From Candidatus Parcubacteria bacterium (GTDB taxonomy: Bacteria > Patescibacteriota > Saccharimonadia > Saccharimonadales > UBA4665), in NCBI GenBank assembly GCA_023434325.1, contig JAEYSX010000003.1, positions 384,793-448,792 of the forward strand: a DNA stretch of 64,000 bases. The letters are read 5' to 3'. Position 1 is the first letter of the stretch. Each line of letters begins with the position of its first letter. Below, one piece after another: positions 43,372 through 51,563 of this stretch. Under the pieces are notes generated by a model, which saw nothing but the letters and a program-made list of their open reading frames with translations, did no database searches and had not been told where the DNA came from. The position numbers and the translations under genes were made by a program.

Positions 43372-43944
43372 ATGACATGGCTTATTGTTGGTGGCGTAGT
43401 AGTGCTGCTTGTAATCGTACTGGCTTCGATGTACAACGGCTTAGTCCGCCTGAACCAGCAGGCCCAAGAGGCATGGAGCGACATTACGGTTCAGCTCAAG
43501 CGCCGATACGACCTTATCCCCAACCTCGTTAGTGCGGTAAAGGGCTACGCTAAGCACGAACGTGAGGTGTTTGAGAACGTAACTAAGGCCCGCGCCAATG
43601 CCCTAAGCGCTCAGGAACAAGGCGACGTTAAAGAGGTTGCTAAGGCCGAAAACCAGTTTGAGGCCACGCTAAAGAGTCTCTTTGCTGTTTCGGAGAACTA
43701 CCCACAGTTGCGTGCGACCGAAAACTTCCAAAAGCTGCAAGACGAGCTGACCGACACCGAGGACAAGATTATGGCTTCTCGCCGTTTTTACAACGGCGTC
43801 GTGCGCGACTTTAACATCAAGCGCACCGTATTCCCGACCAACATTTTTGCGGGTATGCTGGGCTTCCGCTCCGACAAAGAATTCTTTGAGCTGGACGAGG
43901 CCGAAATGGCCAGCGCCAGCAAGCCTGTTGCTGTTGAGTTTTAG
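43372..43944 (+). CDS. lemA: LemA family protein
   Basis: 190 aa with an N-terminal helix (WLIVGGVVVLLVIVLASMYN) and the LemA core (YNGLVRLNQQAQEAWSDITV, QLKRRYDLIPNLVSAVKGYA, SRRFYNGVVRDFNI, FPTNIFAGMLGF). AAAGGAG precedes the ATG. LemA usually sits beside HtpX or related envelope proteins, as here. Exact function is unknown; an envelope stress role is likely. Confidence 0.96.
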   Translation: MTWLIVGGVVVLLVIVLASMYNGLVRLNQQAQEAWSDITVQLKRRYDLIPNLVSAVKGYAKHEREVFENVTKARANALSAQEQGDVKEVAKAENQFEATLKSLFAVSENYPQLRATENFQKLQDELTDTEDKIMASRRFYNGVVRDFNIKRTVFPTNIFAGMLGFRSDKEFFELDEAEMASASKPVAVEF

Positions 43945-43957
43945 TGTCGGCGCACTA

Positions 43958-44024
43958 CCTGCGCAGGCAGGAACGCGCGAGTGAGAGTAATTGTTGTTAT
44001 GAGATTCCCGCCTGCGCGGGAGTC
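43958..44024. repeat. REP-like palindromic element between lemA and htpX
   Basis: GCGCAGGCAGGAA (43961-43973) is the near-perfect inverse (12 of 13) of TTCCCGCCTGCGC (44005-44017). Each half is self-complementary: CCTGCGCAGG at 43958-43967, and GATTCCCGC/GCGGGAGTC at 44003-44011 and 44016-44024. The right half resembles widespread extragenic palindromes with an ATTCCCGC core. Only one copy was noticed in this window. Confidence 0.55.
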
Positions 44025-44042
44025 ACGAGAGGTGAAGGAGTT

Positions 44043-44912
44043 ATGTATTCAGAGATTTCTGCGAACAAGCGCAAGACATGGCTGATTATCGCCCTGTTCG
44101 TGGCGATTATTGGTGCGCTTGGGTGGATTGTAAGTAATATCTACGGCAATCCGTCGTTCTTGTCACTGGCGTTTGTGATCGCCGGCGTGTATGCGGTGAT
44201 CCAGTACTTTTTGGCAGCCAAGCTGGCAACAGCCATGAACGGCGCGCACGAAGTAACCAAAAAGCAAGAGCCGCGCCTGTACCGCACGGTCGAGAACCTG
44301 GCGATTGCTACCGGCATGCCAATGCCAAAGGTGTACGTGATCGAGGATCCGGCCCCAAACGCGTTTGCGACCGGCCGCGACCCTAAGCACGCCGTTGTAG
44401 CCGCAAGTCGCGGATTGCTGGACATCATGGACGACAGCGAACTAGAGGCGGTGATGGCACACGAGATGGGTCACGTTAAAAATTATGATATCCGCGTGAT
44501 GATGATTGTGTTCGGTTTGGTTAGCGCTATCGGTCTGATTGCCGATATCATCATGCACATGTTCTGGTGGAATAATGACGACAACCGTAACCCGTTGTTT
44601 ATGGTGCTTGGCCTTGTCGCCGCCCTTCTTGCGCCTATTGTGGCTTTGATGGTGCAGATGGCAGTGTCTCGCCGCCGCGAATATTTGGCTGACAGTACGG
44701 GCGCTTTGACGACACGTTACCCCGAGGGGTTGGCGCGAGCGCTCGAGAAGATTCGAGATCACGGCTCGGTTATGCAAAAGCAAAACACCGCAACGGCTCA
44801 CTTGTTTTTTGCAAACCCATTAAAGGGTCAAAGTCTCGCTAAGATGTTTAGTACGCACCCTCCTGTAGAGGACCGTATTCGTCGTCTGCGCAAAATGGGC
44901 GATCACGCGTAG
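44043..44912 (+). CDS. htpX: Membrane zinc metalloprotease HtpX
   Basis: HtpX degrades misfolded membrane proteins at the cytoplasmic face. Two N-terminal helices, then MAHEMGHVKNYD (HExxH, H140), a second helical pair (IADIIMHMFWW, LVAALLAPIVALMVQMAVSR) and SRRREYLADSTGAL supplying the third zinc ligand Glu. It ends with the FSTHPPVEDRIRRLRKM signature. The ATG at 44043 has AAGGAG 5 nt upstream. Reading further upstream would translate the palindromic element and is rejected. Length is 289 aa. Confidence 0.97.
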   Translation: MYSEISANKRKTWLIIALFVAIIGALGWIVSNIYGNPSFLSLAFVIAGVYAVIQYFLAAKLATAMNGAHEVTKKQEPRLYRTVENLAIATGMPMPKVYVIEDPAPNAFATGRDPKHAVVAASRGLLDIMDDSELEAVMAHEMGHVKNYDIRVMMIVFGLVSAIGLIADIIMHMFWWNNDDNRNPLFMVLGLVAALLAPIVALMVQMAVSRRREYLADSTGALTTRYPEGLARALEKIRDHGSVMQKQNTATAHLFFANPLKGQSLAKMFSTHPPVEDRIRRLRKMGDHA

Positions 44913-44941
44913 GTCGTAAAGTGCCAACCGTTTTCTGATGC

Positions 44942-44947
44942 TACAAT
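44942..44947 (+). promoter_or_regulatory. -10 box (TGCTACAAT context) of the 44957 gene/ligA operon
   Basis: TACAAT preceded by TGC ends 9 nt before a GTG start; leaderless layout. Confidence 0.5.
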
Positions 44948-44956
44948 AAGTTCATC

Positions 44957-45925
44957 GTGGCTAAAACTCCAACCAAGATAACAAAAGGTAAGAAGAAGAC
45001 CGATGCAAAAGATGTCGCTAAAGAGCCTCGTATGCTCAAAAAGCCGCAGTATCGGTCTTTTCGCTTGCACAAGCGCATAAAGGGCGAGAGTCTTCCGAGC
45101 GCTTTTAGCGTATTCAAAACCTCGCTCACTATGCTTGCGAGGCATTGGAGGGTGTTTGCGATTGTCGCGCTGGTGTATGGCGTTATCAACGCGGTGCTGG
45201 TTCAGGGGCTGCAGCTTGATACAGGAAGCGCAACGGAGGCCAAGTCTTTGCTTGACGAGCTGTATTCGGACAGCTGGGGCAGGGTCTTTAGTGGCTTGTC
45301 GGTGTTTGCGTTCTTGCTCGAGTCCTCCGGTAGTACGACTACCCCTGTGGCCGGTACATACCAGTTGATGCTGATGCTTGTCGTAAGCTTGGCGACTATT
45401 TGGCTGTTACGTCAGGTGTACGCCGGGAATACCGTGCGGGTGCGGGATGGATTTTATCGCGGCATGACGCCCCTCGTCACGTTTCTTTTGGTGTTGATCG
45501 TGGTTACTCTGCAGCTCATCCCGCTGGCTGCCGGTTGGTCGCTGTACTCGATGGCCGTCTCGTCGGGTATTGCCGTGAACGCAATCGAAGAGGTGTTGTG
45601 GGCGCTTATCGCATTCTTGTTGTCGGTATTGTCTTTGTATATGGTTACATCTTCGATCTTTGCCCTGTACATCGTAACGTTGCCGGATATGACGCCGATG
45701 CGCGCGCTCAGATCTGCACGCCAGTTGGTGGCTCATCGGCGATGGAGTGTCATGCGTAAAGTATTGTTTTTGCCGCTGGCGCTTGGGGTATTGATCGCAG
45801 TTATCGTGTTGCCGTTTGTCTTTTTTGCCACCTCTCTGGCGATGTGGGTAGTACTACTCCTTACTACGTTCCTCATACCCGTTGTTCACAGTTATATGTA
45901 CGCATTGTATAGGGAGATGCTATGA
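44957..45925 (+). CDS. Polytopic membrane protein, 322 aa
   Basis: A Lys-rich cytoplasmic N-terminus of about 60 residues is followed by about six helices (VFAIVALVYGVINAVLVQGL, YQLMLMLVVSLATIWLLRQV, LVTFLLVLIVVTLQLIPLAA, LWALIAFLLSVLSLYMVTSS, and two more). It resembles DUF975/glycerophosphoryl-diester-phosphodiesterase-type membrane domains in layout, but I would not assign a family. The GTG start is set by the -10 box. Its stop overlaps the ligA start (ATGA), so they share a transcript. Confidence 0.75.
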   Translation: MAKTPTKITKGKKKTDAKDVAKEPRMLKKPQYRSFRLHKRIKGESLPSAFSVFKTSLTMLARHWRVFAIVALVYGVINAVLVQGLQLDTGSATEAKSLLDELYSDSWGRVFSGLSVFAFLLESSGSTTTPVAGTYQLMLMLVVSLATIWLLRQVYAGNTVRVRDGFYRGMTPLVTFLLVLIVVTLQLIPLAAGWSLYSMAVSSGIAVNAIEEVLWALIAFLLSVLSLYMVTSSIFALYIVTLPDMTPMRALRSARQLVAHRRWSVMRKVLFLPLALGVLIAVIVLPFVFFATSLAMWVVLLLTTFLIPVVHSYMYALYREML

Positions 45926-47955
45926 GCAGTTTAAGTAAAGAGCAGGCCCAAGCCCGGCTCGAAAAGTTGCGGCAGTTGATACACGACTATCGGTATCATT
46001 ACCATGTACTCGACGAGTCGATCATGAGCGAGGCCGCCGCCGACAGTCTAAAGCATGAGTTGGTCGAGCTAGAGACGCAGTATCCGGATCTGATTACGCC
46101 CGACAGCCCCAGTCAGCGGGTAGCCGGCGAGCCTTTGCCGGGCTTTTCGCAGGTAAAACACACCAGTCGGATGTTAAGCCTCAATGACGTATTCAGCCGT
46201 GACGAGATGGAAGCATGGGCTAAACGACTGCAAAAGCTGGCACCAAATCACCGCCCCGAGTATTTTGTAGACATCAAAATGGACGGACTTGCGGTGGCGC
46301 TGTGGTACCAAGACGGGGTGCTGGAACGCGCGGTTACACGAGGCGACGGCTTTACCGGCGAGGATGTCACGGCTAACATCCGCACGCTAGAGAGCGTGCC
46401 CACAACCTTGCGTCACGACCCGGAGTTTGCACATTTTCTGAAGGGACGTACCGAGATTCGCGGCGAGGTCATCATTCACAAGCAGGATTTTGATGAACTT
46501 AACAAGCAGCGCGCGGCAGAGAATTTGCCGCTGTACGCTAACCCGCGTAACTTGGCTGCCGGCAGTATTCGCCAGCTCGACCCCAAGTTAACGGCTGCCC
46601 GACCACTGCGGTTCCGCGCTTGGGATTTGCTGCGCGACGATCCCACTGAGGTGCCGACGAATACGTATGCATATCAAGCGGCGCGCGCGCTGGGCGTGGC
46701 AGCGAACGGACACACGACCGCTACGTACAAAGACGTAGACGGGCTGATGCAGCACGCTGACACATGGGAATCCAAGCGTAATGAATTGCCGTATAACACC
46801 GACGGATTGGTTATCAAACTCAATGACCGCAAGTTGTTTAGAGACTTGGGTGTCGTTGGCAAGGCGCCACGCGGAGCGGTTGCGTACAAGTATGCGGCCG
46901 AGGAAGCTACGACGGTAGTTAAAGATATCGTGATTAGCATTGGGCGTACCGGCGCCGCAACCCCCGTAGCGGTGTTTGACCCCGTTGTGGTGGCGGGTAC
47001 GACAGTCCAGCACGCTAGCTTGCATAACGCAGATGAAATCGCGCGCAAAGATATTCGCATTGGCGACACGGTCATTATCTTTAAGGCGGGAGATATTATT
47101 CCACAGGTATCCAGAGTGCTCCCCGAGCTGCGGCCTAAAGACACCACAAAATTTGACATGCAAAAAGAACTTGCACGACAGTATCCGGAGTTAACATTCG
47201 AGCGACCAGAAGGCGAGGCGGTGTACCGCGTAAAGGGCGCAAACAGTGACGTGATGCTCAAGCGTGCCATTATACATTTTGCCAGCAAGGGCGCGATGGA
47301 TATCGACACGCTTGGCGAAAAGAATGTGATTGCGTTGGTGGACGCCGGATTGGTTAAGGACATGGCGGATATCTACGCGCTGACAAAAGAACAAGTGTTG
47401 TCTTTGGACCGCTTTGCCGAGATATCCGCGAATAATCTGATCAAGGCAATTACAGCGGCAAAGAACCCCGAGCTCTCGCGTTTTATTTACGGATTAGGGA
47501 TTCGGCACGTTGGTCAGCAGACGGCGATTGATTTGGCCGAGCGCTTTGGCAGTATTGATACGTTGGCTGAGGCTACACTCGACGACTTTAGGCGAGTAGA
47601 AGGTATCGGCGAAGTGGTGGCCGAATCTTTAACCGCGTGGTTTACCGACGAGGACAATCAAAAGTTGCTACGTAAGTTTGATGACCTTGGTGTAAAGCCT
47701 CATTTTGAATCTCGTGCTCAAGGCCCGCTGCACGGCCAAAACTTTGTTATCACTGGCACCTTGCAGCACATGGGGCGGGATATTGCCGCCGAAAAGATTC
47801 GTCAGTTGGGCGGTACGTTCCAGTCGAGTGTGGGCAAGGACACGACGTATCTGGTGGTTGGCCAAAATGTTGGCGCGTCCAAATTGGCTAAGGCCGACAA
47901 GCTGGGAACCAAGCGGATGACCGAAGAAGAGCTACTTAAAATAATAGGGGGATAA
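45922..47955 (+). CDS. ligA: NAD-dependent DNA ligase without zinc-finger cysteines
   Basis: LigA seals nicks using NAD+. In order: Ia domain (LIHDYRYHYHVLDE), adenylation domain with the lysine nucleophile in VDIKMDGLAVALWY (K119), OB fold (VISIGRTGAATPVAVFDPV, IFKAGDIIPQVSRVLPEL), HhH repeats and a C-terminal BRCT (GQNFVITGTLQHMGRDIAAE). Length (677 aa) is normal. Between OB and HhH, the usual four-Cys zinc module is present in outline (ERPEGEAVYRVKGANSDVM, RAIIHFASKGAMDIDTLG), but all four Cys are replaced (YPEL for CPxC; no Cys in the second pair). Confidence 0.97.
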   Translation: MSSLSKEQAQARLEKLRQLIHDYRYHYHVLDESIMSEAAADSLKHELVELETQYPDLITPDSPSQRVAGEPLPGFSQVKHTSRMLSLNDVFSRDEMEAWAKRLQKLAPNHRPEYFVDIKMDGLAVALWYQDGVLERAVTRGDGFTGEDVTANIRTLESVPTTLRHDPEFAHFLKGRTEIRGEVIIHKQDFDELNKQRAAENLPLYANPRNLAAGSIRQLDPKLTAARPLRFRAWDLLRDDPTEVPTNTYAYQAARALGVAANGHTTATYKDVDGLMQHADTWESKRNELPYNTDGLVIKLNDRKLFRDLGVVGKAPRGAVAYKYAAEEATTVVKDIVISIGRTGAATPVAVFDPVVVAGTTVQHASLHNADEIARKDIRIGDTVIIFKAGDIIPQVSRVLPELRPKDTTKFDMQKELARQYPELTFERPEGEAVYRVKGANSDVMLKRAIIHFASKGAMDIDTLGEKNVIALVDAGLVKDMADIYALTKEQVLSLDRFAEISANNLIKAITAAKNPELSRFIYGLGIRHVGQQTAIDLAERFGSIDTLAEATLDDFRRVEGIGEVVAESLTAWFTDEDNQKLLRKFDDLGVKPHFESRAQGPLHGQNFVITGTLQHMGRDIAAEKIRQLGGTFQSSVGKDTTYLVVGQNVGASKLAKADKLGTKRMTEEELLKIIGG

Positions 47956-47956
47956 T

Positions 47957-48538
47957 ATGTTCGACGAAGTAAATCGCGAGTTAGGTGAGTATTTTGGTAA
48001 GTGGAGTAGACTAATTGCCAACCGAAAAGACGAAAAGAACAAAGAATTTTTTGAGCGACTAAAACCCACGTCCGTTGGCTGGAAGGTGGCTGATGTTGCC
48101 GAGCACGACCGGCTTGTCGCCTTGTGGCGCGACGCGTGCGACCATATTCATACCGTATGGCTCAACGACCGTTGGATAACCGAAATGCACTTAAAGAGCA
48201 TCAAACTTAGCGGCGATATCGAAGTTATTAAGCTGATGCAGCGCCGACCTGGTTCGGACGACGGGCTCGGCCTTGATCACGTTGACTTTATGGACATGGA
48301 AGAGACTAATACTAAGGCCGTACTGGAAGAAGAGTCGGACCTAAACTGGTCGAACGAAAAAAACGGGGTAAGTGTATGGACGTCAATTTGGTTTGACGGT
48401 ACAGAGGCTAAGCTGCGCGAGGGTACTGTTCTTGACGTTGCCGCGACCGAGCTACAAGCTGTCAGTAACAAGATTCGCGGCGAAAAGTATGCTATTGCTC
48501 CAGACGCAAACGTTTCCGTAACTGATGACGTTGAGTAA
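47957..48538 (+). CDS. Hypothetical protein, 193 aa
   Basis: It starts 1 nt after the ligA stop, so it is part of that operon. It is a soluble, acidic protein with N-terminal helices (EVNRELGEYFGKWSRLIANR), a beta-rich centre (LDHVDFMDMEETNTKAVLEE, NGVSVWTSIWFDGTEAKLRE) and a disordered acidic end. GLDHVDF and the alternating strands vaguely resemble VOC-like or lyase folds, but I cannot assign a family. Its stop overlaps the ITPase frame by 14 nt. Confidence 0.75.
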   Translation: MFDEVNRELGEYFGKWSRLIANRKDEKNKEFFERLKPTSVGWKVADVAEHDRLVALWRDACDHIHTVWLNDRWITEMHLKSIKLSGDIEVIKLMQRRPGSDDGLGLDHVDFMDMEETNTKAVLEEESDLNWSNEKNGVSVWTSIWFDGTEAKLREGTVLDVAATELQAVSNKIRGEKYAIAPDANVSVTDDVE

Positions 48539-49088
48539 CCTCGTGGATCTCGTTTTTGTTACCGGCAATCAAAATAAAGCCGATTTTTTGGCCAAGTGGC
48601 TGGGGCGCCCGATTACGCATCGCAAACTTGATCTGGACGAAATCCAGTCGCTCGATCTTCACGAAATTGCCGAGCACAAAGTCAGGCAAGCGTATCAGAT
48701 CGTCAAGCAACCGGTTTTGGTAGAGGATGCAGCACTGACGTTTATGGCTATGGGACGGCTGCCAGGTACGTTTATCAAGTGGTTTGCCGAGGAGATTGGC
48801 TATGACGGCCTGATGCATTTGGCCGGGTCGCTGCCGAGTCAAAGGGCACATGGCACGGTGTGCTACGCATATTACGATGGGCAAGACCTCAAGTTTTTTG
48901 ACGGCGAAATGCACGGACATATTGCGTCGGAGGCGCGCGGTAGCGGCGGCTTTGGGTTTGACCCGATATTCGTCAATGATGGGTACGACATTACCCGGGC
49001 GCAAATGGACGAGGACACCTATTTTAAGACCTCGTATCGCACCCCGGCAATGACAAAACTTAAGCAGTATTTGGATTCGCTGTTATAA
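48525..49088 (+). CDS. Non-canonical purine NTP pyrophosphatase (Ham1/ITPA family)
   Basis: It hydrolyses dITP/XTP to keep deaminated purines out of DNA and RNA. Motifs are VFVTGNQNKADFLAKWLG, VLVEDAALTFMAMGRLPGTF, IKWFAEEIG, and GSGGFGFDPIFVNDG. At 187 aa it is typical in size. The GRLPGTFIKWF form is closer to eukaryote/archaeal ITPases than to E. coli RdgB. The ATG at 48525 overlaps the preceding gene; a GTG at 48543 is an alternative. Last gene of the 44957-ligA run. Confidence 0.93.
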   Translation: MTLSNLVDLVFVTGNQNKADFLAKWLGRPITHRKLDLDEIQSLDLHEIAEHKVRQAYQIVKQPVLVEDAALTFMAMGRLPGTFIKWFAEEIGYDGLMHLAGSLPSQRAHGTVCYAYYDGQDLKFFDGEMHGHIASEARGSGGFGFDPIFVNDGYDITRAQMDEDTYFKTSYRTPAMTKLKQYLDSLL

Positions 49089-49184
49089 TGCAAATGCGGA
49101 AGAAGTTGTGCACTGAGCGCCAACTTCTGTACACAGCAGATTTAACCTGTTGCGTTATAATGCCTAAAAAGGCGGCCAACTACT

Positions 49185-50114
49185 ATGATCAAATACTACT
49201 TCAAGAGTTTGCGCAGCGAGCGCATGCAAGAGTTAGAAAATTACAAGCCAGGATGTTGGGTGTACGCAGAGTCGCCGACCGAAAGCGAAATTCAGCAACT
49301 TGTAAAAAAATTTGATCTTACCGAAGGGCATTTACACGACGCACTCGACGAAGACGAGATGCCTCGGCTAGAGAAAGAAGGCGAGCAGAGCTATATATTT
49401 GTAAGGTTTGCCTACCGCACCGACGAGGGCACAACAGAAACCGCGCCGCTCTTGTTTATCTTTGGTGGCGACATTGTGATTACGGTGTCGCAGGTTCGGC
49501 TGCCGGCACTGGATGCGTTTATGAAGGGCAAGGTCAGCTTTGCGACTACGCAGCGCGCCAAGCTCATCTTGCTTATTTTGCAGCAAATCGTAGAGCGGTA
49601 TGATTCGTATATTTCTAAGACCAGCAAGCAGATTAAGCTGATCCGTTCGCGCTTGCGCGGTCACGAGATTTCCAACCAAGACTTTGTTGATTTTGTAATG
49701 ATCGAAGACGAGCTGAACGAGTTCTTGAGCAGCCTTATGCCAACCAACGCGACATTGCGGCGCTTGTTGCTCGGGCGCTATGTGCCGCTGTTTGCCGAAG
49801 ACCAAGATATTGTCGAGGACCTTTTGCTTAATAACGAACAATCTATCGAGGCCTGTAACAGTAACATGCAGTCAATTCTGCACATCCGCGAGGCTTACAG
49901 CTCTATCGCCTCTAACAACCTAAACCGCACGATTAAGATTCTGACTATCCTAACCGTGTTAATTATGTTGCCAAGTGCATTTTATGGCATGTACGGCATG
50001 AATATTGAGCTGCCGTTTATGCATGCAAGCTGGGCGTTTGCCGGCATTATTGCGTTTACCATTGCTCTTAACATCGCGGTTGTGGTTGTTGCTCGGCGCA
50101 AACGAATCTTCTAA
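49185..50114 (+). CDS. corA: CorA family divalent-cation transporter
   Basis: 309 aa with the large cytoplasmic alpha/beta and long-helix funnel (TESEIQQLVKKFDLTEGHLH, ALDEDEMPRLEKEGEQSYIF), and two C-terminal helices around the selectivity motif in YGMYGMNIELPFM (GMN). A basic tail (RRKRIF) ends it. CorA pentamers import Mg2+ or other divalent ions. TATAAT at 49155-49160 gives a short leader. No strong ribosome site is seen (aggcgg). Confidence 0.95.
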   Translation: MIKYYFKSLRSERMQELENYKPGCWVYAESPTESEIQQLVKKFDLTEGHLHDALDEDEMPRLEKEGEQSYIFVRFAYRTDEGTTETAPLLFIFGGDIVITVSQVRLPALDAFMKGKVSFATTQRAKLILLILQQIVERYDSYISKTSKQIKLIRSRLRGHEISNQDFVDFVMIEDELNEFLSSLMPTNATLRRLLLGRYVPLFAEDQDIVEDLLLNNEQSIEACNSNMQSILHIREAYSSIASNNLNRTIKILTILTVLIMLPSAFYGMYGMNIELPFMHASWAFAGIIAFTIALNIAVVVVARRKRIF

Positions 50115-50156
50115 TCTTTTCTTTTTGCCTGCTATCTGTTAAAATTGCTCCGACGT

Positions 50157-50233
<77 letters not shown>

Positions 50234-50241
50234 AAATAAAC

Positions 50242-50270
50242 ATCCCAGGCTACGGTCTGGGATTTTTATT
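50242..50270 (+). terminator. Terminator after tRNA-Ala
   Basis: ATCCCAG (50242-50248) pairs with CTGGGAT (50257-50263), followed by TTTTATTTT. Confidence 0.9.
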
Positions 50271-50297
50271 TTGTAAGGGGTGTTTAGAGGTAATTGA

Positions 50298-50321
50298 AAA
50301 CCGGAGCGAGCGCTCCGGTTT
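50298..50321 (-). terminator. Terminator of the KGG-protein gene (minus strand)
   Basis: A perfect 10-bp hairpin with arms AAACCGGAGC and GCTCCGGTTT around a 4-nt loop. On the minus strand it is followed by TTTTCAATT. It lies about 55 nt downstream of the KGG gene's stop. Confidence 0.7.
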
Positions 50322-50376
50322 AAGGGTGTAGTCGCCTGGGGGAATGGCGCTACGCTGGTTGCCAGCCAAACGCCGG

Positions 50377-50502
50377 CTAGATGCCACTCTTGTTGGATTT
50401 GCGGGCGCCCCTGCTGGCGCGTCCGCCCTTCGCGGCTATTTCGCGTTGCTTCTTGGGATCCATCCCGCGAAAACCACGACCGGAAGTAGACTTTTGTGCC
50501 AT
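50377..50502 (-). CDS. Small KGG-repeat stress-type protein, 41 aa
   Basis: The minus-strand frame encodes MAQKSTSGRGFRGMDPKKQR, continuing EIAAKGGRASRGARKSNKSGI. The RGFRGMDPKKQREIAAKGGR core matches the KGG repeat of GsiB/YciG-type general stress proteins: hydrophilic, basic and disordered. The AAGGAGG Shine-Dalgarno, 5 nt before the ATG, is the best in this part of the window, and a terminator hairpin follows. Typical members have several repeats; this one has a single repeat plus a basic tail. Role inferred: stress or desiccation protection. Confidence 0.85.
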   Translation of the reverse strand: MAQKSTSGRGFRGMDPKKQREIAAKGGRASRGARKSNKSGI

Positions 50503-50603
50503 CTTTTCCTCCTTCGTTTGTGGCACCCTAACAATACCGCCGTGCCCAAGTGTTATCTATAAGAAATGTTACCTTTACGCTTAGTGGCGTGGCACAATGA
50601 TGC

Positions 50604-50609
50604 TATAGT
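50604..50609 (+). promoter_or_regulatory. Extended -10 (TGCTATAGT) of the 50616 gene
   Basis: TATAGT preceded by TGC (50601-50603) ends 6 nt before the ATG at 50616; leaderless layout. Confidence 0.55.
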
Positions 50610-50615
50610 GGGACT

Positions 50616-51509
50616 ATGTTGCAGTTCTTCAAAAAGAGGCCACTGGCGTGGCTGTATGTGGGCGGCGGCGTTGCGCTCGCTGCTGCGGTAGGTGTTTGGT
50701 GTTATAACGCGAGCTTTAATGCCGAGCGGGTTTTTTGGAACACGATTGAGCGAGGGTTGGCAACGCGTAGCGTTACTATCCAGGCCGACCAGGCGGCTGA
50801 GGGGTCGACCGCCAAAGAGACCGTACGGTACTCTCTGGGCGTGGATAATCTTGCGCACTCGTTTACCACTTTGACCCAAGGGGGCACGACGGTGCAGACC
50901 GAAATGATCGGCACGGCATCTGCAACGTACTCCCGCTTTTTAGATGTTAAGACCGACCAGACCAAAACGGATGGTACTCCGATTGATTTCTCAAAGCTCG
51001 TTGGCATATGGTCAGAAGTAGACGGTGTAGGTGGTCAGTTCTTTGCCCAGACGCTGCTGGGGGTATCTTTGCCGGTCGGCGGCACTGGCGTGCCTATCGG
51101 TGAGCTTCCGGCTCAAAAGCGGGCTACGTTGATGAAGCAAATCCGAGACGATCATGTGTATCAGGTAGCATTCGATAAGGTCAAAAAAGAGCGGGTAAAC
51201 GGACGTATGCACTACACGTACGATGTTAGCTTGCAGCCGGTTGCGTACATGGCGCTTATGAAGCATTTTGCACAAGGGTTGGGCCTACACGACTTGGACC
51301 AACTAGACCCCAAAGCATATGAGGGGCAACCCTCACTATCGTTACAGATGACCATAGATGTAAACGCGCAACAGATTGTGCGCGTGAGCGACCCAAATAG
51401 GGGCGGTAGTCAAACGTATTCCGGCTACGGCATTCCTGTCCAGGTGACGCCGCCTCAGAATGCGATCAGCGGTGCTGAGTTGCAGCAAATGCTTTCGCAG
51501 TTGCAATAG
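50616..51509 (+). CDS. Secreted or membrane-anchored protein, 297 aa
   Basis: A short basic start (LQFFKKRPLAW) and one helix (LYVGGGVALAAAVGVWCYNA) lead to an extracytoplasmic beta-rich domain of about 265 residues (VTIQADQAAEGSTAKETVRY, TEMIGTASATYSRFLDVKTD, RMHYTYDVSLQPVAYMALMK, LSLQMTIDVNAQQIVRVSD). The repeated strand pattern resembles LolA/LppX-like lipoprotein folds, as does the next gene's C-terminal half, but the similarity is structural guesswork. The function is unknown. Confidence 0.7.
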   Translation: MLQFFKKRPLAWLYVGGGVALAAAVGVWCYNASFNAERVFWNTIERGLATRSVTIQADQAAEGSTAKETVRYSLGVDNLAHSFTTLTQGGTTVQTEMIGTASATYSRFLDVKTDQTKTDGTPIDFSKLVGIWSEVDGVGGQFFAQTLLGVSLPVGGTGVPIGELPAQKRATLMKQIRDDHVYQVAFDKVKKERVNGRMHYTYDVSLQPVAYMALMKHFAQGLGLHDLDQLDPKAYEGQPSLSLQMTIDVNAQQIVRVSDPNRGGSQTYSGYGIPVQVTPPQNAISGAELQQMLSQLQ

Positions 51510-51517
51510 ATTCCGCT

Positions 51518-51538
51518 TATGTATTACGCTAATACATA
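51518..51538. promoter_or_regulatory. 21-bp perfect palindrome upstream of the 51564 gene
   Basis: TATGTATTA and TAATACATA are exact inverse arms of 9 bp around CGC. It is AT-rich with no T-run, lying 26 nt before the ATG at 51564. It looks like an operator for a dimeric regulator. Confidence 0.5.
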
Positions 51539-51563
51539 GTATTAATGTAGGTGTTTTATAGGC

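Noticed and set aside
43944..44042. N-terminal extension of HtpX starting at the lemA stop
   Set aside because: It translates the palindromic element (EIPACAG-like peptide). The ATG at 44043 has a good Shine-Dalgarno and gives the conserved HtpX start.
46588..47363. Two overlapping long minus-strand frames inside ligA
   Set aside because: Antisense to conserved ligase domains; Ser/Arg-rich shadow compositions with no start signals.
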